Positions 16,148 through 25,116 of a stretch of DNA of 64,000 nt are shown piece by piece. Under the pieces are notes generated by a model, which did not search any database, was not told the DNA's origin, and was given only the letters and a program-made list of their open reading frames with translations. The stretch is from CAYRVX01 sp964427875. Its GTDB lineage: Bacteria > Planctomycetota > Phycisphaerae > SM23-33. The stretch covers positions 1 to 64,000 of the forward strand of contig CAYRVX010000023.1 of the NCBI GenBank assembly GCA_964427875.1, written 5' to 3'. Every line of letters starts with the position of its first letter. The stretch's first letter is position 1. The position numbers and the translations under genes were made by a program.

Positions 16148-16957
16148 ATGGCGATGAGACTCCGCAACCTGGCGTCGTCGGCGTTGACCTGGGTGGCTCG
16201 GCGCCCGGCGTACATGCTCCTGACGGCCGGCGACGAGCCCCTGGCGGCCGAACCGCCCGAACGGTTCACCCACGCCTGGATCGGGCTGATGGCAATGTCG
16301 CTTCTCTGGGGGATCATCCTCGTGAACCTTTGGGGCGTCGCCTGGGGGGTCTTCCGCGATTACGAGCCGCTGGTCATGCCGGCGATGGCGACGGCGGGGC
16401 TGTTCTGCCTCTGGCCGTTCCGCCGAGCGATCGCCGCGATGGCGGAGTTCCTGGCCCCGAAGGACGCGACGACGCGAGCGGTGGTCGCCTCGGCGATCGT
16501 CCTCATCGTGGCACTGAGCTTTCTCGGGCTCAAGCCGGACTGGCGCCGCTGGGAGTTCACGAAGCTGCCGTGGTGGGTCGCCTGGCTCCAGCCGGACGCC
16601 AAGCTGTACCGCGTGCTGCTGCTGATGCCCCTGTGGGGGGCGTGGGCGATGCTGATCACGGTGAAGTTCTGCAAGCCCACCGAGCGGACGGAGCCGCAGG
16701 TCTCGGCCCTTGCCCGCGGATGCGGGGCGGCCGCCGCCGCGGGGTGCATGGCCGTGCTGCTCGGGGCGTCCATCGCCTACTTCCACCACCTTGGCGTCGG
16801 CAGCGAGGTGACCATCTTCGTGGTGACCGTGCTGGCCGCCATCGGCGGCGGGGTGGGCCTCTGTCGGGCCGCGGGAGGGATCTGCCGCCGGGCCCTGCTG
16901 GCCGCCAACGTGCTCACGCAGATCGCCTTCATTCTGGCGTATCTGGCCGGCCGATGA
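16148..16957 (+). CDS. Polytopic membrane protein of unknown function
   Basis: A 269-residue protein with a short amphipathic N-terminus and about seven hydrophobic segments (approximately 44-64, 75-95, 113-130, 155-173, 193-212, 217-236 and 243-265). I do not recognise the family and see no catalytic motif. An ATG two codons downstream is an alternative start. It lies between the TPR/HEAT protein and purC, reading in the same direction, about 100 bases after the former and 55 bases before the latter. Confidence 0.55.
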   Translation: MAMRLRNLASSALTWVARRPAYMLLTAGDEPLAAEPPERFTHAWIGLMAMSLLWGIILVNLWGVAWGVFRDYEPLVMPAMATAGLFCLWPFRRAIAAMAEFLAPKDATTRAVVASAIVLIVALSFLGLKPDWRRWEFTKLPWWVAWLQPDAKLYRVLLLMPLWGAWAMLITVKFCKPTERTEPQVSALARGCGAAAAAGCMAVLLGASIAYFHHLGVGSEVTIFVVTVLAAIGGGVGLCRAAGGICRRALLAANVLTQIAFILAYLAGR

Positions 16958-16975
16958 TTCGCCCATCGATAGGAC

Positions 16976-17005
16976 TTGACCGCCGAGCAGCGAGGAAGGT
17001 AGAAA
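16976..17005 (+). promoter_or_regulatory. Possible promoter of purC
   Basis: TTGACC (16976-16981), an 18-base spacer and TAGAAA (17000-17005). The -10-like box ends seven bases before the ATG at 17013, as at the two leaderless promoters earlier in the window. A GAGGAAGG run at about 16992-16999 is 13-14 bases from the ATG, rather far for a ribosome site. Confidence 0.4.
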
Positions 17006-17012
17006 AACGGCT

Positions 17013-17906
17013 ATGAAAAGCACCGCACTACTGACGACGTCCATCGGAAACTATCCGAAGCGCAGCGGCAAGGTCCGCGACATCTACGAACTGCCCGACC
17101 AACTGCTGATTGTCGCCACCGACCGCATCAGCGCCTACGACGTGGTCATGCCCAACGGCATCCCCGACAAGGGACGCGTGCTGAATCAGATCAGCGCGTT
17201 CTGGTTCAACCTGCTGGCCGACATCACGCCCAACCACCTCATCTCGGTCTCCCTGGAGGACCTCCCCGACGACTGCCGCAGCGAAGAGCTCGACGGGCGG
17301 TTCATGCTCTGCCGGAAATGCCAGGTCGTGCCGATCGAGTGCGTGGTCCGCGGCTACCTCGCCGGCAGCGGCTGGCGGGAATACAAGGCCGACGGCGCCG
17401 TCTGCGGAATCGACCTGCCCGACGGGCTCAAGCAGTGCGCCGAGCTGCCCGAGCCCATCTTCACGCCCGCCACCAAGGCCGAGTCCGGCCACGACGAGAA
17501 CATCTCCTTCCAAAGGGTCTGCGAACTCATCGGCCGGGACGTCGCCACGGAGATCCGCGGCCGGTCCATCGCCCTCTACCAGCGGGCACGAGGGCACGCG
17601 GCCGAGCGGGGCATCATCCTCGCCGATACGAAGTTCGAGTGGGGCCGGGACGACGACGGGCAGCTCGTTCTCATCGACGAGGTCCTCACGCCGGACTCCT
17701 CGCGGTTCTGGCCGGCCGAGGGCTACAAGCCGGGCAGGGATCAGCCCAGCTTCGACAAGCAGTTCGTTCGGAACTACCTGGACAAGATCAAGTTCGACCG
17801 AACGCCGCCCGGTCCGGTGCTGCCGGCGGAGATCGTCCAGAAGACCCGCGCGAAGTACATCGAGGCCTACACCCGCCTGACCGGACAGGACTTCCCCTGG
17901 GAATAA
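17013..17906 (+). CDS. purC: Phosphoribosylaminoimidazole-succinocarboxamide synthase
   Basis: A 297-residue SAICAR synthetase. It condenses carboxyaminoimidazole ribotide with aspartate using ATP in purine synthesis. The N-terminal KRSGKVRDIYEL, RISAYDVVMPNGIPDKG, the signature VPIECVVRGYLAGSGW, TPATKAESGHDENIS, ILADTKFEWG and IDEVLTPDSSRFWP are present. Length matches the longer bacterial and fungal form. It is a single gene; the next gene downstream runs the other way, and an inverted-repeat element lies between them. Confidence 0.97.
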   Translation: MKSTALLTTSIGNYPKRSGKVRDIYELPDQLLIVATDRISAYDVVMPNGIPDKGRVLNQISAFWFNLLADITPNHLISVSLEDLPDDCRSEELDGRFMLCRKCQVVPIECVVRGYLAGSGWREYKADGAVCGIDLPDGLKQCAELPEPIFTPATKAESGHDENISFQRVCELIGRDVATEIRGRSIALYQRARGHAAERGIILADTKFEWGRDDDGQLVLIDEVLTPDSSRFWPAEGYKPGRDQPSFDKQFVRNYLDKIKFDRTPPGPVLPAEIVQKTRAKYIEAYTRLTGQDFPWE

Positions 17907-17910
17907 GAAG

Positions 17911-17974
17911 GGGCAGATACGAATGGCACTGCCGTGCGCAGGCGTGGCATTCGTTCCTGACACCTTTTCCGGCT
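17911..17974. repeat. Short hairpin repeat sharing ends with the 3.0-3.3 kb element
   Basis: The 19-mer CGAATGGCACTGCCGTGCG at 17920-17938 is identical to that at 3038-3056. It is followed after a few bases by GTGGCATTCG, which pairs with CGAATGGCAC at nine of ten positions. TTCGTTCCTGACACCTT (17950-17966) equals the right end of the larger element at 3299-3315. It looks like a compact copy with the interior removed, typical of REP-like palindromes. It lies between the convergent purC and DUF1570 genes. Confidence 0.6.
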
Positions 17975-18947
17975 ACGGGGTGAAGCGGAGGGTTTTGGCC
18001 CAGGCGATGAACTCGCGCTCGATGGCGGGGAGCTTCCTGCCGAAGACGTGCTCGATGGCCTTCACGTCGGCCCCCTCGCCGCTGTGGTGACCGCGGAAAT
18101 GCCTGTAAAACTTCCCCAGCACGCCCTTCGTCTGCATGTACATGACGAAGTACCTCGCCTGGGCGTAGTTGACGCCCCCGAGCCGGCCGTAGAAGTCCCG
18201 CTTCGTCACCAGGTCCTTCAGCGGGCGGAGCGTGTTCTTCCGGATCGCCTGCTGGAGGCCCCCCAGGCGCCAGTTCGTCAGGCCGATGATCGTCGTCTCC
18301 TTGACGCTGCACTGCTCGTGGAGGCTCGCCAGGCCCTCGTTGAACCAGGTCGGCACGGCCGGGAAGTCGTAGACGATCAGCGCGTGCGTCAGCTCGTGAA
18401 CCAGCGTGCCGGTGCCGGTGTTGATGTCCATGACGAGCCGGCGGTCGGCGGGCATGTAGTAGCCGAAGAACGGGCGCCCGCCGTCGGGGTAGTCGCGCCG
18501 GGCGTAGGGGTCGTAGTTCTTCTTGCCGGCGAAGAGGTAGACGGTGATGACCTGGTCGGGCTTCTTCTCGAAGTAGGCCCTCCACATCGCCCTGGCCGGG
18601 CGAACGACGCTCCATTTGGCATAGGACGCCAGCCGGGCCTCGGAGACGTCGCCGGCGATGACGAACGGCGGGCGGACGATGACCTTGATCGTCGGTGCGT
18701 GCTTGGCGCGGATGGCCGTCGCCTTCGCCTGACATGCCTTGACAAGCTCCTCCGGCGGGTACTTGGCCGGCTTCGTGGCGGCCGCCGGCCGGACCGCCGA
18801 AGCGCGCGGCGCCGCCGGGGCCGTCCGAAGGTCACCCGCCAGGAAGAAGATCAGCACGGCACCCGCCACGAGCGCCACGACAAGCGCACACCACGCAGCC
18901 CTTCCCGCCGACTTCGACCCGCTTCTCCGCTCCGGTATTCTTCTCAC
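17973..18947 (-). CDS. Membrane-anchored DUF1570-type gluzincin
   Basis: A 324-residue protein. One N-terminal membrane segment (about 16-36, WCALVVALVAGAVLIFFLAG) would leave the rest outside the cytoplasm. The zinc site is HELTH at 184-188 with the probable third ligand E204 in WFNEGLASLHEQC, a gluzincin layout. A Pro/Ala-rich linker separates anchor and catalytic domain. The open frame runs upstream to 19142, but the GTG at 18947 has GGAAGGGAAC just before it and gives a sensible anchor. The substrate is unknown. Confidence 0.75.
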   Translation of the reverse strand: MRRIPERRSGSKSAGRAAWCALVVALVAGAVLIFFLAGDLRTAPAAPRASAVRPAAATKPAKYPPEELVKACQAKATAIRAKHAPTIKVIVRPPFVIAGDVSEARLASYAKWSVVRPARAMWRAYFEKKPDQVITVYLFAGKKNYDPYARRDYPDGGRPFFGYYMPADRRLVMDINTGTGTLVHELTHALIVYDFPAVPTWFNEGLASLHEQCSVKETTIIGLTNWRLGGLQQAIRKNTLRPLKDLVTKRDFYGRLGGVNYAQARYFVMYMQTKGVLGKFYRHFRGHHSGEGADVKAIEHVFGRKLPAIEREFIAWAKTLRFTP

Positions 18948-19254
18948 GAAGTTCCCTTCCGCCGGCGGCAACCCAAGGCCGCACTCGCTCCCGCCGCGGC
19001 GCACAGACCGACACGTTCTTGGTCGGTTCGCCGCGATTCCAGTTCCCGATTCTCCGTCTCTCCGGCCGCTGGGACAAGCCTCTGATGACCCCGACCGCCT
19101 TCGAGGAAGAGGCGTCAGGAGGAAACGGCACGGCGGCGACACGCCGCCGCGGTGCCTTTCCCCACATCCGCCCCGTGCATCGCTTCGGCACGCGCCCGAC
19201 AGCGCGGGCGAAGCTCAAAGAGCTCCTGCGACCTTTTCGCTCTTTTCGCTCTCC
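18948..19254. other. Intergenic region without recognised features
   Basis: 307 bases lie between the DUF1570 gene and the 3' end of the sigma factor gene, both on the minus strand. The frames crossing it look like shadows. Short CTTTTCGCT repeats lie just beyond the sigma stop codon at about 19230-19250. I see no promoter or terminator that I would defend. Confidence 0.4.
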
Positions 19255-20940
19255 TCACGACAGCAGTTCGGCTTTCTGCTGGGGGCCGAGGATCTTGCGG
19301 AGCTTCTTGAGGGCCTGGATCTCGATCTGGCGGACGCGCTCCTTCGAGAGGCCCAGGTGCCGGCCGAGCTGGTCGAACGTCATCGCATCGACCCCCTCCT
19401 CCAGGCCGTAGTGGTCGATCAGGATCGCTCGCTCGCGGGGCTTGAGCTGGGCGAGGATGACGTCGATGCTCTCGCGGAGCTCGCGCAGGTTGAGCTCGTT
19501 GGGGTCGTAGATCCTCATGCTGGCGGCGATATCGAGCACCTCGTCATGCCCGGTGGCGAAGCGGTCGAGCTGGTAGCGCTCCCTCGGCACGGAACGGGCG
19601 AAGTTCCGGATGATGGCCCAGGAGGCGTAGGTGCTGAAGCGGTTTCCGCGGGAGTAGTCGAACTTTTCGACGGCCATCATCAGGGAGACGTTCCCGTCGC
19701 TGATGAGCTCGAAGAGGCTTTGCGGCCCGCCGACGTGTTTCTTGGCGATGGAGACGACCAGGCGGAGATTGGCGCGGACGATCCGGTTCTTGGTGACGTT
19801 CGCCCGCAGCAGCAGCTTCTCGACGTCCTTCAGTTGGCTCGTGCGGATGCGGTCGACGTTGATCTTCTCGCGGAGCTTGTCGGCCTTGTACTTGAGGTAG
19901 TTGTACAGGCGGAAGACCCTCTTCTCATTCTCGCGGGTCAGGAGCGGCACGTCGTAGAGCGCCTTGAGATACGGGGGGAGGTTCTTCGGCAGCCTGGGCA
20001 GCTTCGCGTCGCCCTGGCCGGCGGAGGGCGCGCTCGTCGGCTCGGCCTCGAGGATCAGCTCGTCGGCGTTGGGCAGGTCGAACTGCGGGTTGTGCATGTA
20101 CTTGATGGGCCGGCTGAGCAGTTGCCTGGCCCGCATCTCGTTGACGATCCGATAGACGCTTCCGCGGGTGCGGTTGTACCGCTCGGCGAGGGCCTGCACC
20201 GGCACGCCCCGGAGGAAACAGCGATAGATGCTCGCCTTCTCTTCGTCGCCGAGGGGGCTGATGAGGTAGGGGAAGACGGCGTTGTTGGGATAATCGTTGT
20301 CGTGTTTGCGGATGGTATAACGGACGGTTTCCACGGCCCGGCCGGTCCGGCGCGCGATCCGCCGCGCCACGTCGCTGAGGCTGCACCGGGTGAAATTGGC
20401 CATCCGGCGGGCGCGGCGAACGATCTCCCGCCGTTCGAGCTCGGACATCTGCGTGAACTTCGCCGAGCGGGCAACCTGGCTGCGGCGGTCCTTGACGAAG
20501 CTGCGAATGGAACTGCCCAGGAACGCCACGCGCTTCCTGCCGTCCGGGAAGACGAGTCTCCTGGCCGGCAGCCCGCGCCGCCGCCAGCGCTGGATCGTCT
20601 TGGTGGAGACGTTGAATCGCCTGGCCAGCGAGGCCGTGTCGTAGACCGGCTCGGGGTAGCTGTCCGTGGACAGGTCGAAACTGTCGCAGATGTCCAGGAT
20701 CAACCGCAGAAGGTCCGCTCGCAGGCTCTTGCCCGACATCGGCTGCGAGGACCGATCGCCGGCGGGCGGACGGTAGCCCGTGAGGCGATACACCACGAAT
20801 TCGTACGGGTACTCGCGCGAGGGATCGATGATCTGGAGCAGGCCCTCGGCGGCATCCACGTAGCCCTTCCTCAGCCGCTTCAAGCCGGCCGTCAACTCCG
20901 CCGCCAAGTCCTCGATCGGCTTGTTGGAGTATTTGCGCAT
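19255..20940 (-). CDS. Sigma-70 family factor with N-terminal helix-turn-helix domains
   Basis: A 561-residue protein. The C-terminal half is a group 1/2-like sigma: a region 1.2-like PPYLKALYDVPLLTRENEKRVF, region 2 (NLRLVVSIAKKHVGG, FDYSRGNRFSTYASWAIIRNFAR, about 390-450) and region 4 (FDQLGRHLGLSKERVRQIEIQALKKLR, about 517-547). The N-terminal half has a MerR/excisionase-like HTH (about 97-145, DTASLARRFNVSTKTIQRW) and a second HTH (about 240-272, ALAERYNRTRGSVYRIVNE). Region 1.1 is absent. I start at ATG 20940; the frame continues upstream without typical sequence. A promoter lies at 21004-21032. Probably a planctomycete-specific primary-like or alternative sigma. Confidence 0.85.
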   Translation of the reverse strand: MRKYSNKPIEDLAAELTAGLKRLRKGYVDAAEGLLQIIDPSREYPYEFVVYRLTGYRPPAGDRSSQPMSGKSLRADLLRLILDICDSFDLSTDSYPEPVYDTASLARRFNVSTKTIQRWRRRGLPARRLVFPDGRKRVAFLGSSIRSFVKDRRSQVARSAKFTQMSELERREIVRRARRMANFTRCSLSDVARRIARRTGRAVETVRYTIRKHDNDYPNNAVFPYLISPLGDEEKASIYRCFLRGVPVQALAERYNRTRGSVYRIVNEMRARQLLSRPIKYMHNPQFDLPNADELILEAEPTSAPSAGQGDAKLPRLPKNLPPYLKALYDVPLLTRENEKRVFRLYNYLKYKADKLREKINVDRIRTSQLKDVEKLLLRANVTKNRIVRANLRLVVSIAKKHVGGPQSLFELISDGNVSLMMAVEKFDYSRGNRFSTYASWAIIRNFARSVPRERYQLDRFATGHDEVLDIAASMRIYDPNELNLRELRESIDVILAQLKPRERAILIDHYGLEEGVDAMTFDQLGRHLGLSKERVRQIEIQALKKLRKILGPQQKAELLS

Positions 20941-21003
20941 ACCACCATTGCCGCATTCGTGCGCGCAGTGCCGCGCACGCGAGCGGTCCCTGCCGGTGGC
21001 TCT

Positions 21004-21032
21004 AGTATGCCCCAAAACCGCCAATTTGGCAA
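21004..21032 (-). promoter_or_regulatory. Promoter of the HTH-sigma gene with an overlapping inverted repeat
   Basis: On the minus strand TTGCCA (21032-21027), a 17-base spacer and CATACT (21009-21004), matching consensus at 5/6 and 4/6. The start site would be near 20997, leaving a leader of about 57 bases. The inverted repeat GCCAA-N-TTGGC at about 21020-21030 overlaps the -35 box and might be an operator. The rest of the 319-base gap to 21260 shows nothing else. Confidence 0.5.
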
Positions 21033-21259
21033 TGCATTTCTTGGCCCGTGCGCCGCCGGGCGGCCCGGAGAAACAGTCGCGGGTGACTCCCGGCGGCGGC
21101 CGCGCCGATGGCCCGCCGTCTTGCCGCAGGGAAGCGACGTAAATGAAGCGACTTGCGCCAATGACGCCCCGGGCCTCCCGCACAAGTCGAACGCAGCCGG
21201 CCCGCCGGACGGCTGCGATTGCCCACCTGTCCTCCCGGCCCGACAAGCGACGAACGGTG

Positions 21260-22981
21260 TCACGGTGTGACGGGCGCGGAAGTCGGCGGCGGCGTCACCT
21301 CAGTGGCGAGCAGCTTGCGGAAGTGTGCCGCGTGAGGGGCAACGTAGCGAGAGCCCGCCTCTTCGCCGAGCTCGTCCAGCGCGGCGATCGCCTTCTGACG
21401 GACCTGGCCGTCGCCGGAGATGCGGTACCACCCCGTATACGCCGCCGCGGTCTGGATCCGATACACCCACTGAAGCTTCTTGCCCACCACTCGGCCGCCC
21501 AGACGCTCACCGCTGACGCCTTCGCAGGCGCTTTCGTAGTTCTTGGCGGCCCAGCGGAAGTCATCCTGGGCGGCTTTCCGCACCTTGCCGGCCTCGGTGA
21601 CATAGCCGGTGACCTGCTCGACGATGGCGGGAACGTCCTTCTGCACGGGCAGGGACGACCAGAGCTTCTTGACGTCACGGATCACGTGGTCGATCCGGTC
21701 CTGGAGGGCCAGCGACCGGACGCGCAGGTCGGCCCTCGCCATCCGCGCGTCACCGAACAGGGCCGTGATGACGGGATCGGCCGACGAGGGCTCGCCGGCG
21801 CCCGTGGCCCCCCTCGCCGTGGAGTTGCCGTACTCCTCGTATTGCTTGACGGCCCGACCGTACGCCGAGTTCGCGTCCTCCTCGATCGCCGAGGCCCCCT
21901 TGCAGACCTTGATGACGGACCCGGCCAGCGTCTCGACTTCCTTCTGGCTTTCGGTCAGCAGCTTGATGAAGTCGTCTCTTTGCTTGCGGGTAGCGGCCTG
22001 CCGCTGCCGGCGATCGGCGGCGATCTTGTCGGCGACGGCGGACCGCTTTCCGGCGGCGGCCACGTCCAGGTCCAGCGTGGCGATCTGCGAGCTCAGGAAC
22101 TGGATCGAGTCCTCGGTCTCGGTGATCTTGACCGAGTTGGCGGTGGCCTGGTTTTCCTTGGCCTTGGCCTGGTCGAACAGCTCGATTCCCTGTAGCACGT
22201 CGGCGAGCTGGCTGTCCACGTGGAGCTTGCGGGCCGCCGCCAGGAGCCTCTCGTTCGCGGCTTCCAGGGCGGCCTTTTGTGTCTTGAGGCCGTCGATCTG
22301 CTTCTTCATCCCGGCGATCTTGGCCCCGGCGGTCTGCTCGTCCGCCTTGGCCTTCGCGGACATCTCGCCCAGCGACTTGTCGGTGACGCTCAGGAGCGCG
22401 TCGCAGTTGGCCACGCGCTTGCCGTGGTCGCCCATTTGGATGGCCGCATTCTCCAGCCGGCGAACGAGGGACCAGGCCTTGTCCCTCTCCTGTGCCGCCT
22501 CGATGGCGTGGCTAAAGCCCTGGAGTGCGTGGACGCGTGCGAGCATGGCGTGCGCCCGGGCGATCTCGACGGGCGGCGCATCGGCGGCGTCTTTCAGCGC
22601 GGCGGACAGCTCCTCGGCGGCCTGCCGGATGGCCTCGCCGGCCAGCGGATTGATCGCGTCGGTGGAGGCCGGGGTGATCGGGAACTCCTGGAGCCCCTTT
22701 TGTCTCCGGGCCTGCTGCTGCGGGTCGTTCGCGTCCAGGTCGAGGATGCGATCGGCCTGCTCGTTCAGGTCCTGGCGATACACGGTCAGCGGGGCGTCCT
22801 TGCCCTCGACCTTGTAGACGGGGTCCTTCAGATGGCTGCACGCCTTGTCATAGAGGCGTCTGGCCCTGTCGGTCGCCTTGGCCAACTCGCTCCTGGGATC
22901 GCCGCCACAGCCCGGGGGGGCCAAGGCGGCCAGCACGAGGAGCCCCAGAAGCACGAAAGCGGCACGTCGGTACTCTTGCAC
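21260..22981 (-). CDS. Exported coiled-coil protein, possible lipoprotein
   Basis: A 573-residue protein. The N-terminus has a hydrophobic stretch (FVLLGLLVLAALAPPGC) ending in Cys27 or so, which could be a lipobox although PPG before Cys is poor. The body is almost wholly helical and charged, with a long coiled coil at about 210-345 (AGAKIAGMKKQIDGLKTQKAALEAANERL). The C-terminal part (about 480-550) is globular. I do not recognise the family. I chose GTG 22981 because GGGAGA precedes it; the open frame also allows a TTG 30 bases upstream. The function is probably structural, in the envelope. Confidence 0.55.
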   Translation of the reverse strand: MQEYRRAAFVLLGLLVLAALAPPGCGGDPRSELAKATDRARRLYDKACSHLKDPVYKVEGKDAPLTVYRQDLNEQADRILDLDANDPQQQARRQKGLQEFPITPASTDAINPLAGEAIRQAAEELSAALKDAADAPPVEIARAHAMLARVHALQGFSHAIEAAQERDKAWSLVRRLENAAIQMGDHGKRVANCDALLSVTDKSLGEMSAKAKADEQTAGAKIAGMKKQIDGLKTQKAALEAANERLLAAARKLHVDSQLADVLQGIELFDQAKAKENQATANSVKITETEDSIQFLSSQIATLDLDVAAAGKRSAVADKIAADRRQRQAATRKQRDDFIKLLTESQKEVETLAGSVIKVCKGASAIEEDANSAYGRAVKQYEEYGNSTARGATGAGEPSSADPVITALFGDARMARADLRVRSLALQDRIDHVIRDVKKLWSSLPVQKDVPAIVEQVTGYVTEAGKVRKAAQDDFRWAAKNYESACEGVSGERLGGRVVGKKLQWVYRIQTAAAYTGWYRISGDGQVRQKAIAALDELGEEAGSRYVAPHAAHFRKLLATEVTPPPTSAPVTP

Positions 22982-23071
22982 GATACTGTCTCCCAATCTC
23001 TCCGGCGCCAAGCGAACCCGCGAGGCGCCTATCTTGTATCACGAGGCCGGCTGCTTTGCAACGGGTGCGAG

Positions 23072-23707
23072 TCAAGAAACGGCGCTGCGGATCGCGGCCA
23101 GGAGGGGCTCGACGTCCTCGAACGACACCAGGTAGCGTCCGGCGGAGCGGCCGGCCGGGGCGGCGACCATCAGGACCGACCCGCGGACCTCCATGCAGGG
23201 CTCCTCGCCGGGGCCGCCCGCCCAGGCGCCGGCAAGGGCGCCGGCCAGCCGCCTGCTGCCGCTAAAGCTCCAGCCGGCGACGCGCCCGTCGTTGTCCCGG
23301 GCGGCCAGCGGGGCGATGTCCGCGTCGCTGTCGGGCCACATCAGCACGCCCTCGGCGGGTCCCTGGACATCGGCCGTCATGATGTTGTAGTGGCGAGTCG
23401 TCCTGCGTGTACCGTGGCCGAGCTCACAGCGGAAGTCGAAGGTCCGCACGGCCAGGCCGCCCAGACGGCCGTCCGTCACGTTGTTGGCACGAGGACTGTG
23501 ACCGCTGGAGATGAGGGCGAAGTCGCCGTACCGACGGGGCACGTCATAGGGGTCGTCGCGGAAGAACCTTCTTCCCTGTCGGTGAGCGGCCCCGGCGAGC
23601 CGGCGGGTCCGGCGGACCTTGGCCAGCCCCACCACCACAAAAGTGCCGACCGCCGCGACGAGCACCCCGAGCAACACGGCCACGAAGGCATACTGGAGGA
23701 GCACCAC
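23072..23707 (-). CDS. Single-pass membrane protein of unknown function
   Basis: A 211-residue protein with one N-terminal membrane segment (about 7-28, AFVAVLLGVLVAAVGTFVVVGL) and a soluble domain. The domain carries the pattern RRYGDFALISSGHSPRANN, then VRTFDFRCELGHGTRRTTRHYNI, which I associate with a family of uncharacterised membrane-anchored proteins widespread in planctomycetes. No catalytic motif is evident. It starts with GTG behind GAGAGG. It lies 12 bases after the stop of the gene at 23720 and about 90 bases before the coiled-coil gene, so all three may be one transcript. Confidence 0.6.
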   Translation of the reverse strand: MVLLQYAFVAVLLGVLVAAVGTFVVVGLAKVRRTRRLAGAAHRQGRRFFRDDPYDVPRRYGDFALISSGHSPRANNVTDGRLGGLAVRTFDFRCELGHGTRRTTRHYNIMTADVQGPAEGVLMWPDSDADIAPLAARDNDGRVAGWSFSGSRRLAGALAGAWAGGPGEEPCMEVRGSVLMVAAPAGRSAGRYLVSFEDVEPLLAAIRSAVS

Positions 23708-23719
23708 GAGATGGGCCTC

Positions 23720-24925
23720 TCAAAACGGCGAGGTGCTTTTCTTCGCGGGCCTCGTGGTGGGTCTTCCGATCGGCAGCCCGGGAAGGCCCGCCAGCGGCAC
23801 CATCACGTTGGGCGGCCGGTGCTTGATGCGGTAATTCGGGTGCCGAGGGCCCTTGAGGCCCTTGATCCACGCAAGCGTCTGGCGATACGCCGAGGACTCC
23901 CGGCTGGGAAGAACCGGCTTCCTCTTTACCGGGTGGCGATACTCCGCCTGGGCCGCAGGCAGGCCGTACTGGAGAAGAAGCGATCGCTCCCAGTCATCCC
24001 GGCGGATCATGAGCAGGCCCTTCTTGTGGTAGGAGTCCAGGATCAGGAAATTGGTGTAGTCGACGTTGACGTTCCGGCTGGCGACGTTGAAGAGCTTCAG
24101 CTTGCCCTTGCCCTTGGCCGAGCCGTGGCAGTTGATCGAGCCGCAGGACCCGGCCACGATGGGCCAGACCGCTCTGCGGAACCCCCTCATGAAGGCCGGG
24201 TCCGTCCTGACGATGATGTCGTCCTTCAGCGGATCGTCGCGGTCGGCCTTTTCCAGGATGTACTCGGCCTGTCTGGCCCTGGGGAACCTCCGGAACTTCC
24301 GGGTGAAGCCTTCGTCCTGGAAGTCGCCTTTGCCGCCCATCTGCCGGATGAACCGCTCGACGACGTTTTTTTGCAGCCGCACGCTGATCCGCTCGCCCTT
24401 GCGGACCTCTTCGAGACGGATGCGATAGATGTCTTCCATCCTCACGAGCAGCTTCGGCTCGAAAGGCACCTGCTCGGTGCCCGCCGTGGTGCCGTTGCCT
24501 CCGCCGGTGCCCGTTACCTTCTTCAGCCTTGCCTTGGCCTGCCGAAGCAGCAGCGCAGCGCTCTCGTGGTCCTTCTCGATCGCCAGGGCCGCCTGGAAGC
24601 ACGCCGCCGCCTCCTTGTAGAGCTTGTTCTCCATGGCCCACTGGCCGAGCTTCACGTGGGCCTCCGCGCTGGTCTTGTCGAGCTTGGCCAGACGCTGGAT
24701 GTACCCGCCCTTGGGGTCGCGGATCGACTCGATGGCCTCGATCTGATCGTTGCGGTAGAAGACCACCGCCAGCTTGCCCTTCACCTTGATCCCGTCGTCG
24801 GTCTTCTCGATGATCTCGCCCACGAAGACGCGGCCGTTCTTCAGCCGGATCCGCTTCTTCTCGGCCAGACACGTCGCGGACAGGAGCAGGCAAACCAGAC
24901 CGGACACAAAAGTGCGCTTGAGCAT
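23720..24925 (-). CDS. Exported TPR protein with a PSCyt1-like CX4CH motif
   Basis: A 401-residue protein with a signal peptide (about 1-21, ending CLAEK). A small beta domain at about 24-65 (IRLKNGRVFVGEIIEKTDDGIKV) is followed by a TPR-like pair at about 85-135 (KLYKEAAACFQAALAIEKDHESA). A region at 250-310 holds CGSINCHGSAKGKGKLKLFN with Cys261, Cys266 and His267. That resembles the start of planctomycete cytochrome (PSCyt) domains, but the spacing is CX4CH instead of CX2CH, so covalent haem attachment is doubtful. Function is unknown. It starts at ATG 24925 and is the first gene downstream of tRNA-Cys. Confidence 0.6.
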   Translation of the reverse strand: MLKRTFVSGLVCLLLSATCLAEKKRIRLKNGRVFVGEIIEKTDDGIKVKGKLAVVFYRNDQIEAIESIRDPKGGYIQRLAKLDKTSAEAHVKLGQWAMENKLYKEAAACFQAALAIEKDHESAALLLRQAKARLKKVTGTGGGNGTTAGTEQVPFEPKLLVRMEDIYRIRLEEVRKGERISVRLQKNVVERFIRQMGGKGDFQDEGFTRKFRRFPRARQAEYILEKADRDDPLKDDIIVRTDPAFMRGFRRAVWPIVAGSCGSINCHGSAKGKGKLKLFNVASRNVNVDYTNFLILDSYHKKGLLMIRRDDWERSLLLQYGLPAAQAEYRHPVKRKPVLPSRESSAYRQTLAWIKGLKGPRHPNYRIKHRPPNVMVPLAGLPGLPIGRPTTRPAKKSTSPF

Positions 24926-25030
24926 ACGTCACCTCTTCCAAGCAGTAACCGCATTCCCACGGCTGCCGAATCTCTGCGGCTTTCCCACCTGCACGGACAA
25001 ACGGCGCTCGTCACAGTTAGGTTAGATCAC

Positions 25031-25104
25031 AGGCGGCAGTGGGATTCGAACCCACGAATAACGGATTTGCAATCCGTCGCCTTGGTCCGCTTGGCTATGC
25101 CGCC
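25031..25104 (-). tRNA. tRNA-Cys (GCA)
   Basis: Read on the minus strand it folds into a complete cloverleaf. The acceptor stem is GGCGGCA/TGCCGCC, the anticodon stem ACGGA/TCCGT encloses the loop TTGCAAA with anticodon GCA, and the T arm is GTGGG-TTCGAAT-CCCAC. The discriminator base is U, as expected for cysteine. CCA is not encoded. It lies in the gap between two protein genes with its own promoter. Confidence 0.95.
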
Positions 25105-25116
25105 GTCTACTTCGTC

